A stretch of 64,000 nt of DNA from Candidatus Gastranaerophilales bacterium. Lineage in GTDB: Bacteria; Cyanobacteriota; Vampirovibrionia; Gastranaerophilales; Gastranaerophilaceae. Position numbers and translations under genes: made by a program. Positions 62,099-64,000 of the stretch are shown piece after piece; within the stretch, counting starts at the first letter, position 1, and each line of letters begins with the position of its first letter. The DNA lies in NCBI GenBank assembly GCA_944326485.1, contig CALVED010000002.1, forward strand, positions 248,001 through 312,000. Reading direction: 5' to 3'. A model generated the notes under the pieces. The model had not been told where the DNA came from. It did not search any database and saw only the letters and a list, made by a program, of their open reading frames with translations.

Positions 62099-63046
62099 TT
62101 ATCTTTTTGAAAAATAAAAAGATAAATATTCATAAATATTTTGTTCTTTAATATATGCTTTTGCCATATTTTTTGTTTTTTGTATTTCATTAATGTCTTG
62201 TTGTATAATCTCTAATAATCTTGAATTTTCAAAATTATTTTCTGCAAGTTTTATTAAATAGTATTGTATACAATCTAATATATATGTTGTCTCTATGTTG
62301 TTATCATATTGAAAATTTATTAAAGAATTTACAAAATCCAGTGCTAAAGCTTTATTAAAATTCGGATAGGAATTGAAGTATTGTTTGAAAAAATCTATAT
62401 TATATTCAATATTTTTTGTATCTGCCATATAAAAGGCTTGAGAACGAGAAATTATTGTTTGCAGAAGATCTTCCTTGTTATTTGTAAGGAAAATAAAATG
62501 AACATTTTCTGATGGTTCTTCAATTGATTTTAACATTGCATTTGCAGCAACTGTTGAAAAACAATTCGTGTTGATACCTGTAGGATACCAAAAATTTTCA
62601 TTATCACTGTTTTGAGGTGGATTAAATCCGGTCAATTTAAATTCTTCATATTCTTTTTCTTCATTATCAGTGAGGTGTTTCATTGTTGCATCACAAAATA
62701 TAAAAACCCTGTGATAATCTGATGAATTAACTAATGTATCAAGAATTGTGTTTATTTGCTCTTCTGAAATTACTGTTTTACTTGAATCAGATTTATTGTC
62801 AATTTTGGATATTGTTAAAACGGAAGGATGTTTATTTTCTCTAATCCATCTGCAATTTTGGCAATTACAGTCTTCTCTTCTATCTTCTAAACAATTTAGT
62901 TGCCTTGCTATCTCCATTGCCATTGCATATTGTATAAGATTATTACTGCCATATAAAATTATTGAATGAAACAGCCTGTTTTGTTCAATTGCTGTTTTAA
63001 AAAAATTACTTAAATAATTATATTTTTTATCTAGTATTTCGTTCAT
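62099..63046 (-). CDS. holB: DNA polymerase III subunit delta'
   Basis: Non-ATPase subunit of the clamp loader. The 315-residue product has the RuvB-like fold without a working Walker A (LYGSNNLIQYA in its place), zinc-type cysteines in NCQNCRWI near residue 55, the conserved ANAMLKSIEEPSENVHFIFLT and the SRC-like IISRSQAF. It ends the coupled holA-holB pair: holA stops 2 bp before its ATG. Its partner gamma/tau is at 13.3-15.2 kb. Confidence 0.88.
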   Translation of the reverse strand: MNEILDKKYNYLSNFFKTAIEQNRLFHSIILYGSNNLIQYAMAMEIARQLNCLEDRREDCNCQNCRWIRENKHPSVLTISKIDNKSDSSKTVISEEQINTILDTLVNSSDYHRVFIFCDATMKHLTDNEEKEYEEFKLTGFNPPQNSDNENFWYPTGINTNCFSTVAANAMLKSIEEPSENVHFIFLTNNKEDLLQTIISRSQAFYMADTKNIEYNIDFFKQYFNSYPNFNKALALDFVNSLINFQYDNNIETTYILDCIQYYLIKLAENNFENSRLLEIIQQDINEIQKTKNMAKAYIKEQNIYEYLSFYFSKR

Positions 63047-63048
63047 AT

Positions 63049-64000
63049 TTAGCTCAACAATGATAATTCAAGTATAATATCACTATTTAATGCTTGTCCT
63101 GTTTTTATTTTAAATTCTGCTTCTATTAAATTTTCTCTTATTTTAATTAAATTATCAAGGGATGTCTTTTTTAATTTTTCTTGGGTTTTCATAACTATAT
63201 ATTCGTGCAGTTTTAACTTTAAAGCCATATCTTTAGTACTCATGTTTTTTTCATAGTTTTTTATAAAGATAAATCGTTGAAAATTACTTTGTAAGATAGA
63301 AAATATTTCAAGTGGATGCCTTTTTTCAGTAAGAAGGTTATATTGTTTTAATATTTCATTTTTATTTCCTTGAATAATTAAATCTGCAAGAATAAAAATA
63401 TCTTCAGAAGAAGTGCAATATTTTTTTATTGATTCTCTAGAGATAGTTTTGTTTGGATGAATAGCAATCTTTAGTTTTTCTAATTCAGAATCTATTAATG
63501 TTAAGTTTGAACCCAATTGCTCTATTAAAAAAGAAATACAATCGGAACTTATATTTAAGTCTTTTTCTTTTGTCATTTTCGCTATCTGTGAATTTAGCTC
63601 TTTTTGGTAAGTTTTATATTGATTAAATTCTTTTATTATCGAATATTTTGATATTGTTTTATATAATTTTTTTCTTGAATCCGGTTTCTTATTTTCATCT
63701 CTTGGTACTTTACAGATAAAAATGACATTCATATTATCTGTTAATGTGGATAAAGAATAATCTAGAGTTTCAATTTGTTTATCATCAAGGCTTAATTTAT
63801 TTCCCATAAGATACTTGTCAATATATATTAAATTTAATGATTTTCCGAACATTAAAGGCTGACTTTGTATACAGTCTATTAAGTTGTTGAAAGAGGGATT
63901 ATCAAATACTTTATATGCCATAGATAAAAAAGAAGGATCAAGAAGCTCATTTTTAAGCTTCTTGATTTCTTTTTCCATTAAATATTCTTCTTGTCCAAAA
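63049..64000 (-). CDS. holA: DNA polymerase III subunit delta, 5' end cut by window edge
   Basis: Clamp-opening subunit of the clamp loader. The frame stays open through base 63999 and reads FGQEEYLMEKEIKKL, matching the family pattern of a short strand, G-x-E-x-Y-L and a helix, so the true start lies beyond the window; the ATG at 63978 is internal. The visible part covers most of the N-terminal AAA-like domain (CKVPRDENKKPDSRKKLYK), the helical lid and the C-terminal collar domain (HPLEIFSILQSNFQRFIF). holB follows after 2 bp. Confidence 0.88.
   Translation of the reverse strand, partial: FGQEEYLMEKEIKKLKNELLDPSFLSMAYKVFDNPSFNNLIDCIQSQPLMFGKSLNLIYIDKYLMGNKLSLDDKQIETLDYSLSTLTDNMNVIFICKVPRDENKKPDSRKKLYKTISKYSIIKEFNQYKTYQKELNSQIAKMTKEKDLNISSDCISFLIEQLGSNLTLIDSELEKLKIAIHPNKTISRESIKKYCTSSEDIFILADLIIQGNKNEILKQYNLLTEKRHPLEIFSILQSNFQRFIFIKNYEKNMSTKDMALKLKLHEYIVMKTQEKLKKTSLDNLIKIRENLIEAEFKIKTGQALNSDIILELSLLS

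Overview
The window is 64 kb of strongly AT-rich, gene-dense bacterial DNA using the standard bacterial code (TAA, TAG and TGA all act as stops). Gene content points to an anaerobic, fermentative bacterium with an outer membrane: an anaerobic ribonucleotide reductase and its activase (nrdD/nrdG), a superoxide reductase (desulfoferrodoxin), lpxK with a heptosyltransferase-like gene, and an mlaE-mlaF-mlaD lipid transport operon. A Ski2-like DSHCT helicase, a DUF1822-like protein beside a sigma factor, and several short proteins starting MKIN(S/P)(I/V) with a nearby FKG motif suggest a non-photosynthetic relative of Cyanobacteria (Melainabacteria / Gastranaerophilales type). That placement is inference from recalled family distributions, not a search.

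Layout. 1-3.2 kb: partial UDP-glucose dehydrogenase and two overlapping MKINSI proteins. 3.3-5.4 kb (minus): a soluble protein carrying the FlhA/type III export C-terminal domain, plus an unknown. 5.5-11.9 kb: clpP, ffh, a sugar nucleotidyltransferase, DAHP synthase, DSHCT helicase. 11.9-15.2 kb: XRE repressor facing a small unknown gene across an operator array, then smpB and dnaX. 15.2-23.3 kb: LD-carboxypeptidase, VanH-like dehydrogenase, OppF ATPase, mlaEFD, lpxK, glycosyltransferase 9. 23.3-27.4 kb: lone pilC/gspF, SGNH hydrolase, ZIP transporter, acetyltransferase, histidine phosphatase. 27.5-37.6 kb: gyrB, TPR protein, diguanylate cyclase, lytic transglycosylase, nrdD, nrdG. 37.6-44.5 kb (minus): a three-gene regulatory operon. 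44.8-51.7 kb: small membrane proteins, pheA, phosphohexomutase, a secreted small protein, a uridine kinase-like gene, miaA. 51.8-59 kb: glycosyltransferase 2, yidC, queA, a GT-C-like membrane protein, a GAF/degenerate HD-GYP protein. 59.1-64 kb (minus): desulfoferrodoxin, PBP4-type dacB, a nitrilase-family amidase, a small coiled-coil protein, holB and partial holA.

The most unusual unit is the 37.6-44.5 kb operon. It encodes a one-pass membrane protein with a DUF1822-like cytoplasmic domain, an anti-sigma-type H-x3-C-x2-C motif and a TonB-like C-terminal domain; then a small sigma-70-like factor; then a 1,216-residue triple-zinc-ribbon/P-loop ATPase/TPR protein. It reads as an envelope-to-transcription signalling module. 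Cyclic-di-GMP signalling is also represented, by an intact GGEEF cyclase and an HD-GYP protein that has lost both signature motifs.

Two genome-scale patterns stand out. An intergenic repeat with the core RATAARCTGAAAGTGTGA occurs about seven times, always on the plus strand and always after the 3' end of a plus-strand gene. In addition, at least eight transcription units have a -10 box ending 6-7 nt before an ATG and no Shine-Dalgarno sequence, which is the signature of leaderless mRNAs; operon-internal genes carry clear Shine-Dalgarno sites.
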